NCBI GenBank assembly: GCA_030527645.1
Contig: JAUNAJ010000007.1
Coordinates: 62,001-126,000 of the forward strand
Direction of reading: 5' to 3'
Length of the DNA: 64,000 nucleotides
DNA from: Lachnospiraceae bacterium
GTDB lineage: Bacteria > Bacillota > Clostridia > Lachnospirales > Lachnospiraceae
Shown: positions 54,709 through 62,983 of the stretch, piece by piece
How positions within the stretch are numbered: position 1 is the first letter of the stretch
How the letters are laid out: every line of letters starts with the position of its first letter
The notes under the pieces: generated by a model
What the model was told of the DNA's origin: nothing
What the model saw: the letters and a program-made list of their open reading frames with translations, nothing else
The model's database searches: none
Program-made: the position numbers and the translations under genes

Positions 54709-56064
54709 ATGACGTTTCAAGAATTGTATCAGAAGAAGCTGACCACGGCAGCTGAGGCCGTTAAGGTTGTTGAATCCGGTGACTGGGTGGACTATAACTG
54801 GTGTGCCACAACCCCCCTTGCACTGGATGCTGCACTGGCAGCAAGAGCCGATGAGCTGACGGATGTCAAGGTCCGCGGCGGCGTTCTGCTTCGTGAGCCC
54901 GAGATCTTTAAGGTCGAGAATGCAAAGGAACACTTTACCTTCGATTCCTGGCATATGGGCGGCATTGAGAGGAAGGCGATCCAGAAGGGGATTGCCTATT
55001 ATGGACCGATCCGCTACTCGGAGCTTCCCAGATATTACTACGATATGGAGGATGCCAGGAAGCCGCGAATCGCCATGCTGATCGTTTCTTCCATGGATGC
55101 AGAGGGATTTTTCTCCTTTGGTCCGAATCCGTCTCATGCAAAGGCCATCTGTGATATGGCAGATATCGTGATCGTTGAGGTGAACACAAACTGTCCATAT
55201 GTTTACGGCGATCCGGACGCGAGCCGGATCCATATCTCCAAGGTGGATATGATCGTTGAGAGCAGCAATGAGCCCATGAGTGTTCTGGGCGGAAGCGACG
55301 CACCCATGTCTGATGTGGATCGGGCGGTTGCTGAGCTGATTCTTGAAGAAATTCCGGACGGTGCCTGCCTGCAGCTTGGAATCGGCGGAATGCCGAATGC
55401 AGTAGGTAAACTGATCGCGGAGTCTGATCTGAAAGATCTCGGCGTCCATACGGAAATGTATGTGGATGCCTATGTGGCGCTGGCAAAGGCAGGAAAGATT
55501 ACGGGTCGGAAGAAAAGTGTCCTTCCCGGCAAGCAGGTATTTGCATTTGCAGCAGGTTCCTCTGAACTGTATGAATATATTGACCGTAATCCGGAGGTTT
55601 ACGGAGCTTCTGTAGGCTGGGTCAACGACGCAAGAACCGTGTCGCAGATCGACAATTTCATGTCGATCAACAATGCGGTAAATCTTGATCTCTTCGGTCA
55701 GGTCAATGCAGAGTCAGCGGGTGTGAAGCACATCAGCGGTGCCGGCGGTCAGCTGGATTTTGTAATGGGTGCCTATCTGTCCCGGGGAGGCAAGAGTTTT
55801 ATCTGCTGTTCCTCCACCTTCAAGGACAGAAGCGGACAGCTGCAGTCCAGGATCCTGCCCACACTGGATACAGGCTCCATTGTAACGGATACCAGAACGA
55901 ATACGCATTTCCTGGTGACAGAATACGGCAAGGCAAATCTGAAGGGCTTAAGTACCTGGCAGAGAGCAGAGGCTATCATCAACATTGCACATCCTGATTT
56001 CAGAGATGAGCTGATCCGGAAGGCGGAAGCCATGAAGATCTGGAGAGCAAGCAATAAGAGATAA
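54709..56064 (+). CDS. Butyryl-CoA:acetate / 4-hydroxybutyrate CoA-transferase
   Basis: A 451-residue class I CoA-transferase of the But/AbfT/Cat2 group: moves CoA from an acyl-CoA to acetate (or the reverse). Conserved stretches are [19 protein letters not shown] (about 27-45), [34 protein letters not shown], then [10 protein letters not shown] with Glu249 as probable catalytic residue, and [20 protein letters not shown]. The C-terminal [15 protein letters not shown] is near-identical in pattern to gut butyrate-producer But. Next to a 4-hydroxybutyryl-CoA dehydratase the 4-hydroxybutyrate substrate is equally likely. AAGGAGG precedes the ATG. Confidence 0.9.
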   Translation: MTFQELYQKKLTTAAEAVKVVESGDWVDYNWCATTPLALDAALAARADELTDVKVRGGVLLREPEIFKVENAKEHFTFDSWHMGGIERKAIQKGIAYYGPIRYSELPRYYYDMEDARKPRIAMLIVSSMDAEGFFSFGPNPSHAKAICDMADIVIVEVNTNCPYVYGDPDASRIHISKVDMIVESSNEPMSVLGGSDAPMSDVDRAVAELILEEIPDGACLQLGIGGMPNAVGKLIAESDLKDLGVHTEMYVDAYVALAKAGKITGRKKSVLPGKQVFAFAAGSSELYEYIDRNPEVYGASVGWVNDARTVSQIDNFMSINNAVNLDLFGQVNAESAGVKHISGAGGQLDFVMGAYLSRGGKSFICCSSTFKDRSGQLQSRILPTLDTGSIVTDTRTNTHFLVTEYGKANLKGLSTWQRAEAIINIAHPDFRDELIRKAEAMKIWRASNKR

Positions 56065-56247
56065 AGGAATGCATAGAACGCTGCAGATCAGCAGAGCTGC
56101 AGGTGAAAGAGAGATCTTTAAACAGAAAATCAAAATAGAAATGAATAGATTCATTTTTATGATACAAATTGCTGCTGTTCTGTCAGACAGAGAGGCGGCG
56201 ATCCTGAAAGTGAAAACAGGAAGAATCAACAGGAGGAGGATTTCATA

Positions 56248-57804
56248 ATGAAGAAAGTATCGATTGTAACTGCTGAAGAAGCTGTTGCAAAAGTAATGGA
56301 CGGCGACACCATCGCTACCGGCGGTTTCGTAAGCTGTGCATGTCCTGAGACACTGTCCAAGGCGATTGAGAAGAGATTCCTGGAGACAGGACATCCGAAG
56401 GATCTGACACTGTTCTTCGCAGCAGGTCAGGGACATCGTGACGGAACAGGCGGAGATCACTATGGTCATGAGGGAATGGTAAAAAGAGTTATCGGCGGTC
56501 ACTGGGACCGTGCACCGAGACTGGGTGAGCTGGCTCTGAACAACAAGATCGAGGCTTACAATCTTCCTCAGGGTGTTATTTCCCATATGTACCGTGACAT
56601 CGCTGCTCATAACATCGGAACCATCACACATGTTGGTCTGAATACCTTTGCCGATCCTCGTATTGAGGGCGGAAAGCTGAACAGCAAGACCACAGAGGAT
56701 ATCGTTAAAGTTATCAACATCGAGGGAGAGGAAAGACTTCTTTACAAGGGCTTCCCGATCAATGTGACCTTCCTTCGCGCCTCCTACTGCGATGAGTACG
56801 GCAACTGTACCGTACATCGAGAGATCGGACCGCTGGATGTAACAGCAATGGCACAGGCTGCTAAGAACTCCGGAGGAAAGGTAATCGTACAGGTAGAGAA
56901 GATCGTTCAGGGAGGATCTCTGGATCCGAAGCTGGTTGCAATTCCCGGAATCTATGTAGACTGCGTTGTTGTTGGAACAGAGGAAGAGAACATGCAGTGT
57001 CTGGGAACTCCTTACGACGGAGCTCTGACAGGCGAGTATCGTATCCCTGTAGATGCAATTCCTCCGATCCCGCTGGATGCAAAGAAGATCATTGCCCGCC
57101 GTGCAGCAATGGAGCTTCCGAAGAACGCGATCGTAAACCTTGGAACAGGCGCTCCGGAGAAGATCGCCAATGTTGCTGCTGAGGAGGGTATCTCCGATGA
57201 GATGACTCTTACCGTTGAGGCTGGTTCTATTGCAGGTGTACCATACGGCGGAACCCAGTTCGGTGCTGCTGCAAATGCACAGTGCATCATTCCTCACAAT
57301 GTTCAGTTTGACTTCTATCAGGGCGGCGGTCTGGATATTGCATTCCTGGGTCTGGCTGAGACAGCTCCGAACGGAGACCTGAACGTATCCAAATTCGGTG
57401 TTCGCCTTGCAGGTGCAGGCGGATTCATCGATATTACGCAGAATGCAAAGAAGGTTGTTTACTGCGGAACCATGACAGCGAAGGGTCTGAAAACCGAGTG
57501 TGCAGACGGCAAGCTGGTGATCACCAACGAGGGTGCAAAGAAGAAATTTGTAAACAAGGTTGAGCAGATCACCTTCTCCGGTGACTATGCGAACAAGGTA
57601 AAACAGCCGGTGCTCTACGTAACAGAGCGAGCTGTATTTGAGCTTCGTCCTGAGGGTGTTACTCTGATCGAGATCGCACCGGGAATTGATCTTCAGACCC
57701 AGGTTCTGGATCAGATGGAGTTCAAGCCGATCATCGCTGAGGATCTCAAGCTGATGGATGAGAGAATCTTCAAGGATGAGGTCATGGGCATCGAGGTAAA
57801 ATGA
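56248..57804 (+). CDS. Propionate-CoA-transferase-like (family I) CoA-transferase
   Basis: A 518-residue fused alpha-beta CoA-transferase of the Pct/YdiF/acetate-CoA type: exchanges CoA among short acyl-CoAs and acetate. The N-terminal half has GDTIATGGFVSCACPETLSKA and AAGQGHRDGTGGDHYGHEG; the C-terminal half has NLGTGAPEKIANVAAEEG and VEAGSIAGVPYGG (probable catalytic Glu in EAGS). AGGAGG precedes the ATG. It may make lactoyl-CoA or 4-hydroxybutyryl-CoA. The 183-base gap before it has no strong promoter seen. Confidence 0.9.
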   Translation: MKKVSIVTAEEAVAKVMDGDTIATGGFVSCACPETLSKAIEKRFLETGHPKDLTLFFAAGQGHRDGTGGDHYGHEGMVKRVIGGHWDRAPRLGELALNNKIEAYNLPQGVISHMYRDIAAHNIGTITHVGLNTFADPRIEGGKLNSKTTEDIVKVINIEGEERLLYKGFPINVTFLRASYCDEYGNCTVHREIGPLDVTAMAQAAKNSGGKVIVQVEKIVQGGSLDPKLVAIPGIYVDCVVVGTEEENMQCLGTPYDGALTGEYRIPVDAIPPIPLDAKKIIARRAAMELPKNAIVNLGTGAPEKIANVAAEEGISDEMTLTVEAGSIAGVPYGGTQFGAAANAQCIIPHNVQFDFYQGGGLDIAFLGLAETAPNGDLNVSKFGVRLAGAGGFIDITQNAKKVVYCGTMTAKGLKTECADGKLVITNEGAKKKFVNKVEQITFSGDYANKVKQPVLYVTERAVFELRPEGVTLIEIAPGIDLQTQVLDQMEFKPIIAEDLKLMDERIFKDEVMGIEVK

Positions 57805-58006
57805 TCCGTTTCAGCCGGGAAGTCCCGACCTGAATGAAAATATGACAGGATCTGACCGATGGAATGATTCGGAATACTTCGCAAGAAGTTGAAAGAAATA
57901 AAAAAATACTTCTGCTATTATTTGAATTACATAAAACAGAACAGAGAAAATCCGAGATTGTTTTGTTTTTAAGTATCGCTGAATGTTTGAAAGGAGAAAG
58001 AAAAAC

Positions 58007-59452
58007 ATGGCATTAATGACTGGTGAGCAGTATATTGAGAGCATGCGTAAGATGAACCTTCAGGTTTATATGTTCGGAAAAAAGGTGGAGAATGTTGTGG
58101 ACGATCCGATTCTGAGACCTTCACTGAACTCTGTAAGAGCAACCTATGATTATGCACAGGATCCTGAGTACGAGGATCTTATGACAGTAACTCTTGAGGA
58201 CGGAAGAAAGATCAACCGTTTCCTGAACATTCACCGCAGCACCACAGACCTTATGAACAAGGTAAAAATGCAGAGAATGCTCGGTCAGAAAACAGCTGCC
58301 TGCTTCCAGAGATGTGTAGGTATGGATGCCTGCAACGCAGAGTACAGCACTACTTACGAGATCGACCAGAAATACGGAACAAAATACCATGAGAACTTCA
58401 AAAAATTCCTGGAGTACTGCCGTGAGAACGACTTTACAATTGACGGTGCTATGACCGATCCTAAGGGTGATCGTGGTCTGGCTCCTCATGCACAGGCTGA
58501 TCCGGACCTGTATCTCCATGTTGTTGAGAGACGTGAGGATGGAGTAGTTGTCTGCGGAGCAAAGGCTCATCAGACAGGTATCATCAACTCTCAGGAAGTC
58601 ATTGTTATGCCTACCATCGCTATGGGACCGGATGACAAGGATTACGCAATCTCCTTCGCAGTACCTACCGATACAGAGGGTATCCTGATGATCATCGGAC
58701 GTCAGTCCTGTGATACAAGAAAAACCGAGAATACCACACTGGATGTTGGTAATGCTGAGTACGGCGGAGTTGAGGCTCTGGTTATCTTCGATCATGTATT
58801 CGTTCCGAACGACAGAATCTTCATGAACGGAGAGAATGAGTTCGCAGGAATGCTGGTAGAGCGTTTTGCAGGCTACCACAGACAGTCCTACGGCGGATGC
58901 AAGGTTGGTGTAGGTGATGTCCTGATCGGTGCTACTGCACTGGCAGCAGAGTACAACGGAGCAGCTAAGGCTTCTCATGTAAAAGACAAACTCATTGAGA
59001 TGATGCATCTGAATGAGACACTGTACTGCTGTGGTATTGCATGTTCAGCAGAGGGTGCTCCGACAGCTTCAGGAAGCTATCTGATCAACCTGCTTCTTGC
59101 AAACGTATGTAAGCAGAATGTTACACGTTTCCCGTATGAGATCGCTCGTCTGGCAGAGGATATCGCCGGCGGTATCTTCGTAACAGCTCCTTCAGAGGCA
59201 GACCTTAAGGGTGAAGTAACAGGACCATGGGTAGAGAAATATCTGAAGGGTATCGACGGTGTTTCTACTGAGGATCGTATGAAAGTCATGAGACTCATCG
59301 AGAACCTCTGCCTCGGAACCGCTGCAGTAGGATACAGAACAGAGTCTATGCACGGTGCAGGATCTCCGCAGGCACAGAGAATTATGATCTCCCGTCAGGG
59401 CAACCTGCCGATGAAGAAAGAGCTTGCTAAGAAGCTTGCAGGCATCAAATAA
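58007..59452 (+). CDS. abfD: 4-hydroxybutyryl-CoA dehydratase / vinylacetyl-CoA delta-isomerase
   Basis: A 481-residue FAD and [4Fe-4S] enzyme that turns 4-hydroxybutyryl-CoA into crotonyl-CoA. Cluster ligands are conserved: Cys99 and Cys103 (CFQRCVGMDAC), His291 and Cys298 (YHRQSYGGC), the same order and spacing as in the clostridial AbfD. The FAD/substrate segments MTDPKGDRG, AKAHQTG and TESMHGAGSPQAQRIMI are present. Chosen start is 58007 with AAAGGAG upstream, giving the family length (C. kluyveri 484); the frame from 57983 would include that site. A terminator follows. Codon use suggests high expression. No 4-hydroxybutyrate dehydrogenase is in the window. Confidence 0.96.
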   Translation: MALMTGEQYIESMRKMNLQVYMFGKKVENVVDDPILRPSLNSVRATYDYAQDPEYEDLMTVTLEDGRKINRFLNIHRSTTDLMNKVKMQRMLGQKTAACFQRCVGMDACNAEYSTTYEIDQKYGTKYHENFKKFLEYCRENDFTIDGAMTDPKGDRGLAPHAQADPDLYLHVVERREDGVVVCGAKAHQTGIINSQEVIVMPTIAMGPDDKDYAISFAVPTDTEGILMIIGRQSCDTRKTENTTLDVGNAEYGGVEALVIFDHVFVPNDRIFMNGENEFAGMLVERFAGYHRQSYGGCKVGVGDVLIGATALAAEYNGAAKASHVKDKLIEMMHLNETLYCCGIACSAEGAPTASGSYLINLLLANVCKQNVTRFPYEIARLAEDIAGGIFVTAPSEADLKGEVTGPWVEKYLKGIDGVSTEDRMKVMRLIENLCLGTAAVGYRTESMHGAGSPQAQRIMISRQGNLPMKKELAKKLAGIK

Positions 59453-59486
59453 GAGTCAGATTCTCTTTTTGGAAAAAAACATCAAG

Positions 59487-59515
59487 GGGGCCGGTCTTGT
59501 GACCGGTCCCTTTTT
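59487..59515 (+). terminator. Terminator of abfD
   Basis: A 10-bp stem (59487-59496 with 59501-59510, one G-U), 4-base loop and TTTTT. Confidence 0.9.
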
Positions 59516-59539
59516 CACTGAGATAACAGGAGAAAACCA

Positions 59540-59848
59540 ATGAGTATGGAACAGAAGGTACAGGAAATAGAAAAGATCCTGGACGAATATGTACGGCCGA
59601 AGCTGGCAGAGCATGAGGGCAATGTGGATATTGCTGAATACAGGGATGGAATCGTGTATGTGCGCCTCACCGGTCACTGCAGCGGCTGCCCCTCAGCAAA
59701 ATATACACTGGAAAGCCTGATCGAGGAGGAGCTGATGGCACATCTTCCTGAGGTGCAGGCGGTAAAGCTGCAGGAGGAGGTAAGCCAGGAACTTCTGGAT
59801 ATGGCAAAAGCCATTCTGGCAGGAAAAAAAGTGTTTGACGAGGAGTAG
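59540..59848 (+). CDS. NifU-like C-terminal domain protein
   Basis: A 102-residue protein with the NifU C-terminal Fe-S scaffold fold: YVRLTGHCSGCPSAKYTLESLIEEEL (about 44-69), the CSGC cluster-binding pair in place of the usual CxxCP. Likely to assemble or carry clusters. Starts behind AGGAG, and the CGGC gene follows in 2 bases, so the two are a pair. Placed right after the cluster enzyme AbfD. Confidence 0.88.
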   Translation: MSMEQKVQEIEKILDEYVRPKLAEHEGNVDIAEYRDGIVYVRLTGHCSGCPSAKYTLESLIEEELMAHLPEVQAVKLQEEVSQELLDMAKAILAGKKVFDEE

Positions 59849-59850
59849 GC

Positions 59851-60102
59851 ATGGAGATCGGTGTAAAATTCTGCGGCGGCTGCAACCCGACCTATGAAAG
59901 AGGAGCTGCATATAAGGCGTACAGGGAGCGGTATCCGGAGCATCATTTTGAAACGGTCGATCTGCAGAAAACCTACGACCGGATTCTTGTGATCTGCGGA
60001 TGCGAGAAGGCCTGCCTCCGGGAGTATCGGGAGTGCGGAGCGAAAGAGTATCTTATATTTGCAAAAAAGAATGATTTCGATCAGGAGTATCCATTTCTGT
60101 GA
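59851..60102 (+). CDS. Small CGGC-motif protein, metal or sulfur handling suspected
   Basis: An 83-residue protein opening MEIGVKFCGGCNPTYERG. The N-terminal CGGC (residues 8-11) and a later CGCEKAC (about 49-55) give five Cys in a small fold with a possible thioredoxin-like strand (ILVICGCEKAC). It begins two bases after the NifU-like gene and is followed by a terminator. Similar CGGCNP proteins occur in Clostridia but I cannot name the function. May help build or repair the cluster of AbfD or another radical/cluster enzyme. Confidence 0.7.
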   Translation: MEIGVKFCGGCNPTYERGAAYKAYRERYPEHHFETVDLQKTYDRILVICGCEKACLREYRECGAKEYLIFAKKNDFDQEYPFL

Positions 60103-60108
60103 GGGCAA

Positions 60109-60144
60109 AAACGTCTGCGGCATTGGTCTGCGGACGTTTTTTTT
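60109..60144 (+). terminator. Terminator of the NifU/CGGC pair
   Basis: AACGTCTGCGG pairs with CTGCGGACGTT (with G-U pairs) around a 7-base loop, then a T run to 60144. Confidence 0.85.
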
Positions 60145-60151
60145 GATTTTC

Positions 60152-60183
60152 ATTTACTCGAGCAATAAGCCATGCAGCAATGC
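60152..60183. repeat. Intergenic repeat, copy related to 16497
   Basis: 27 of 32 bases equal those at 16497-16528. It begins the 373-base gap before the GAPDH gene, which also holds a palindrome at 60189-60207 (GAACGTCCG-G-CGGACGTTC), a promoter at 60343 and a leader hairpin at 60385; no gene is seen there. Confidence 0.6.
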
Positions 60184-60342
60184 AAAATGAACGTCCGGCG
60201 GACGTTCTCAGGCTTGGGGAAGGAGATCAGCGGAAACATAGTTTTAGGAATTAAGTGTACTGCAATTATCGTTAAAATTTTAATTATTCAAAAACTTTAC
60301 TGAAATTGTTGGAAAAAATTCAGCAAATCTGATACAACTCTG

Positions 60343-60371
60343 TTGACTTTTTGGGAATCGCTTTCTATAAT
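60343..60371 (+). promoter_or_regulatory. Promoter of the archaeal-type GAPDH gene
   Basis: TTGACT at 60343-60348, a 17-base spacer and a consensus TATAAT at 60366-60371. The leader of about 95 bases includes a hairpin (CTGACCG 60385-60391 with CGGTCAG 60407-60413). Confidence 0.8.
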
Positions 60372-60475
60372 TAGGTTATACGTGCTGACCGGTCTGCTGC
60401 TGCGGACGGTCAGAGAGTATTGGAAAAATTTTTAGTTGTGTGTGATATTTTTCATTCATCAAGGAGGAAAAACAA

Positions 60476-61525
60476 GTGGAAAAAATCAGAGTAGGAGTGG
60501 CAGGTTACGGTACAATCGGTATGAGACTTGCAGACGGTGTTGCACAGTGTGAGGATATGGAGCTGGTAGGAATTGCGGATCTGGCACCTACACTTTCCCT
60601 TCGTGCACTGAAAGAGTCTGATATGATCGGCGCAAACGGCGTTGAGTACAAAGTATATCTCGTAGACGGTGCTGACAAAGCTAAATTCGATGAGGCTGGA
60701 ATCCCTGTAGCAGGAACATTTGAGGAACTCTGCAAGAATGTAGATATCATGCTCGATTCCTCACCGGCAGGCGTTGGTGCGGCTAATAAGGATAAATACT
60801 ATGTTCCGCTTGGAGTTAAAGCAGTATTCCAGGGCGGTGAGAAGAACTCAGTAGCTGATGTATTCTTCCATGGATATGCAAACTATGAGAAGGGTATCGG
60901 CAAAAACTATCTGAAACTGACATCCTGCAATACAACAGGACTGACTCGTACCGTTGACTGTCTTGACAGAGAGTACGGCATTGAGAAGGTTGCGATCACA
61001 ATCATCCGTCGTTTCGCAGATCCCGGTGATTACAACCGCGGACTGACCAATGCTCTGATGATGGAGAAAGCTCCGACTCATCAGGCTGTTGACCTTATGA
61101 CCATCATGCCTCATGTAAATGCAACAGGTATTCTGGTTCATACACCTGTAACACACGGACATATCATTACTGTTCTGGCAACAGGTAAAGAGAAGATCAC
61201 AAAAGAGATGGCTCTGGAAGCATTCGAGAAACATCCTCGTATCCGCGTGGTACGCATTGATGACGGATTCAAGGGCAATGCATCCATGTTCAAATATGCA
61301 CGTGATCTTGGAAATCGCCGCGGTGATATGTATGAGATCGCTGTTTGGGAGGATTCCATTGTTGAGTCCGGCAACGACATCATGTATGCAATCAATATCC
61401 CGCAGGAGTCTGTAACAATTCCTGAGACTATGGATGCAATCCGTGCAGCATGCGGAATGCAGGCAACCAGAGAAGAAGGAACTGCTATGACAAACAAATA
61501 CCTCAAGATCGGAAGATTCAAATAA
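60476..61525 (+). CDS. Type II (archaeal-type) glyceraldehyde-3-phosphate dehydrogenase-like enzyme
   Basis: A 349-residue NAD(P)-dependent dehydrogenase that matches archaeal phosphorylating GAPDH rather than bacterial GapA. The Rossmann start is VGVAGYGTIGMRLADGV (about 6-22). DSSPAGVGAANKDKY and AVFQGGEKNSV (archaeal DCTPEG, IFQGGEK) follow, and the catalytic Cys151 in SCNTTGLTRT. Then IRRFADPGD. But the region PSHHGPDV..PTTLMHMH of archaeal enzymes reads PTHQAVDLM..TPVTHGH, so the substrate pocket is changed. Start is GTG at 60476 behind AAGGAGG. It has its own strong promoter and is followed by a terminator, with the archaeal-type PGK next. Confidence 0.87.
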   Translation: MEKIRVGVAGYGTIGMRLADGVAQCEDMELVGIADLAPTLSLRALKESDMIGANGVEYKVYLVDGADKAKFDEAGIPVAGTFEELCKNVDIMLDSSPAGVGAANKDKYYVPLGVKAVFQGGEKNSVADVFFHGYANYEKGIGKNYLKLTSCNTTGLTRTVDCLDREYGIEKVAITIIRRFADPGDYNRGLTNALMMEKAPTHQAVDLMTIMPHVNATGILVHTPVTHGHIITVLATGKEKITKEMALEAFEKHPRIRVVRIDDGFKGNASMFKYARDLGNRRGDMYEIAVWEDSIVESGNDIMYAINIPQESVTIPETMDAIRAACGMQATREEGTAMTNKYLKIGRFK

Positions 61526-61591
61526 TTCGAATCTGCAGGATTGAAGTAAAAACAGATAAAGAAATAATCAGGCATTTGCTTTAGGCCTGTC

Positions 61592-61625
61592 AGGCGGGGC
61601 TGCTGGGCAGCCCCGCCTTTTTCTT
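61592..61625 (+). terminator. Terminator after the GAPDH-like gene
   Basis: A perfect 12-bp stem (61592-61603 with 61607-61618), 3-base loop, T-rich tail. Since no clear promoter precedes the pgk gene, it may allow partial read-through. Confidence 0.9.
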
Positions 61626-61654
61626 TTAAATTCGACTTGATCAGGAGATTACAT

Positions 61655-62902
61655 ATGCGTTTTGGAATTAAAACAATCGAGGATTTTGACGTAAAGGGCA
61701 AAACAATCCTCTGCCGTCTGGATATGAATCAGCCGGTGAATCGCGAGACGGATACACTGAACAGCATTGTTCGTATCAAAGCCTGTGTTCCTACTTTAAA
61801 GGAGCTGACGGAAAAGGGAGCAAAGCTTGTGCTGATGGCACATCAGGGAAGCGATATTGAGTACAAAAACTTCTACTGTACCAGACCCCATGCCAAGGTA
61901 CTTTCCGAGCTGCTGGGACAGGAAGTAAAGTGGATCGATGATGTTGTGGGACCGACTGCCCGTCAGATGATCAAAGATCTGAAAGAGGGAGAGATCCTTC
62001 TTCTTGACAATGTTCGTTACGTATCAGAGGAACAGACACTGTTTGAACTGAAGCTGCATCTGAGCCATGAAGAGCAGGCGAAAACACTGATGGTTGAGAA
62101 ACTGGCTCCCCTGGCAGATCTGTACATGTGTGATGCATTTGCAGCTGCACATCGTGATCAGCCTTCTCTCTGCGGCTTTGAGTATGTACTTCCTTCCTTT
62201 ATGGGACGTCTGTTTGAGAAAGAGTACTGTGTTATCTCCGAACTGATGGAGCAGCCGGCACGTCCCTGTACCTTCGTTCTGGGCGGAGCCAAGATTTCCG
62301 ATGCATTCCTGATGATGGAAACCGTTCTCGGCAACGGCTGTGCGGATCGTGTTATCGCCGGAGGTGTGGTAGGTCAGGTTCTTCTTGCTGCAAAGGGTGA
62401 GAACATCGGAAGCAGCAGCCTGGACTTTATCGTAGACCACGGCTACGGAGAGTACATTGAAAAATCAAAGGCAACACTGGAAAAATACGGCGATAAGATC
62501 ATCGTTCCGGTGGATCTGGCAACCATGGAAGGCGGAGAGCGCAAAGAGTATAAGATCGGTGAGATCCCTGCAGACTTCAATGGAATGGATATCGGAGAAG
62601 AGACCATGAAGATCTTTAAGGAGACCATCATGACCTCAAAAACAGTATTCGTAAACGGACCGATGGGTGTGTTTGAGGTTGATGCAACCGAGAAAGGTAC
62701 TAAGGAAGTATGGGATGCACTGGGCGCTACAGAGGCGTATACTGTTGTCGGCGGCGGTGATTCTATCACAGCTACCACAAAATACGGCAAGACGGAGCAG
62801 ATCTCCTATATCTGTACAGGCGGCGGTGCACTGATCCGTTTCCTGACCGGCGAGGAGCTTCCTGTAGTAAAAGCACTGCGTCACGCAGCAAAAACGTTCT
62901 GA
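61655..62902 (+). CDS. Archaeal-type phosphoglycerate kinase-like protein with altered basic patch
   Basis: A 415-residue PGK-fold kinase whose sequence follows the archaeal type: LAPLADLYMCDAFAAAHRDQPSLCGF, RPCTFVLGGAKISD, and the C-terminal GGGDSITATTK nucleotide site. Of the residues that bind 3-phosphoglycerate in PGKs, Arg40 (RIKA), His63, Arg121 (NVRY) and Arg167 (AHRDQ) are kept, but the HxGR arginine is Ser66 (AHQGSD in place of AHQGRP). So the substrate or its affinity may differ. Start at ATG 61655 (CAGGAGA upstream). It follows the archaeal-type dehydrogenase and precedes a LarA homolog. Confidence 0.85.
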   Translation: MRFGIKTIEDFDVKGKTILCRLDMNQPVNRETDTLNSIVRIKACVPTLKELTEKGAKLVLMAHQGSDIEYKNFYCTRPHAKVLSELLGQEVKWIDDVVGPTARQMIKDLKEGEILLLDNVRYVSEEQTLFELKLHLSHEEQAKTLMVEKLAPLADLYMCDAFAAAHRDQPSLCGFEYVLPSFMGRLFEKEYCVISELMEQPARPCTFVLGGAKISDAFLMMETVLGNGCADRVIAGGVVGQVLLAAKGENIGSSSLDFIVDHGYGEYIEKSKATLEKYGDKIIVPVDLATMEGGERKEYKIGEIPADFNGMDIGEETMKIFKETIMTSKTVFVNGPMGVFEVDATEKGTKEVWDALGATEAYTVVGGGDSITATTKYGKTEQISYICTGGGALIRFLTGEELPVVKALRHAAKTF

Positions 62903-62912
62903 TTTCAGGAGC

Positions 62913-62961
62913 CTGTTCAAGGGATGTGGAATCTGCCTGCAAGACAGATTCCTGTGAACAG
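62913..62961 (+). promoter_or_regulatory. Hairpin between the pgk-like gene and larA-like gene
   Basis: CTGTTCA/TGAACAG arms enclose an inner GGAATCTG/CAGATTCC stem. There is no T tail, so it may be an mRNA processing or stability hairpin. Confidence 0.4.
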
Positions 62962-62983
62962 CACCGACTAGGAGACATTAAAT

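Noticed and set aside
55948..57297. 449-codon minus-strand frame opposite the Pct-like gene
   Set aside because: Antisense of a clear CoA-transferase; Ser/Cys/Leu-rich noise.
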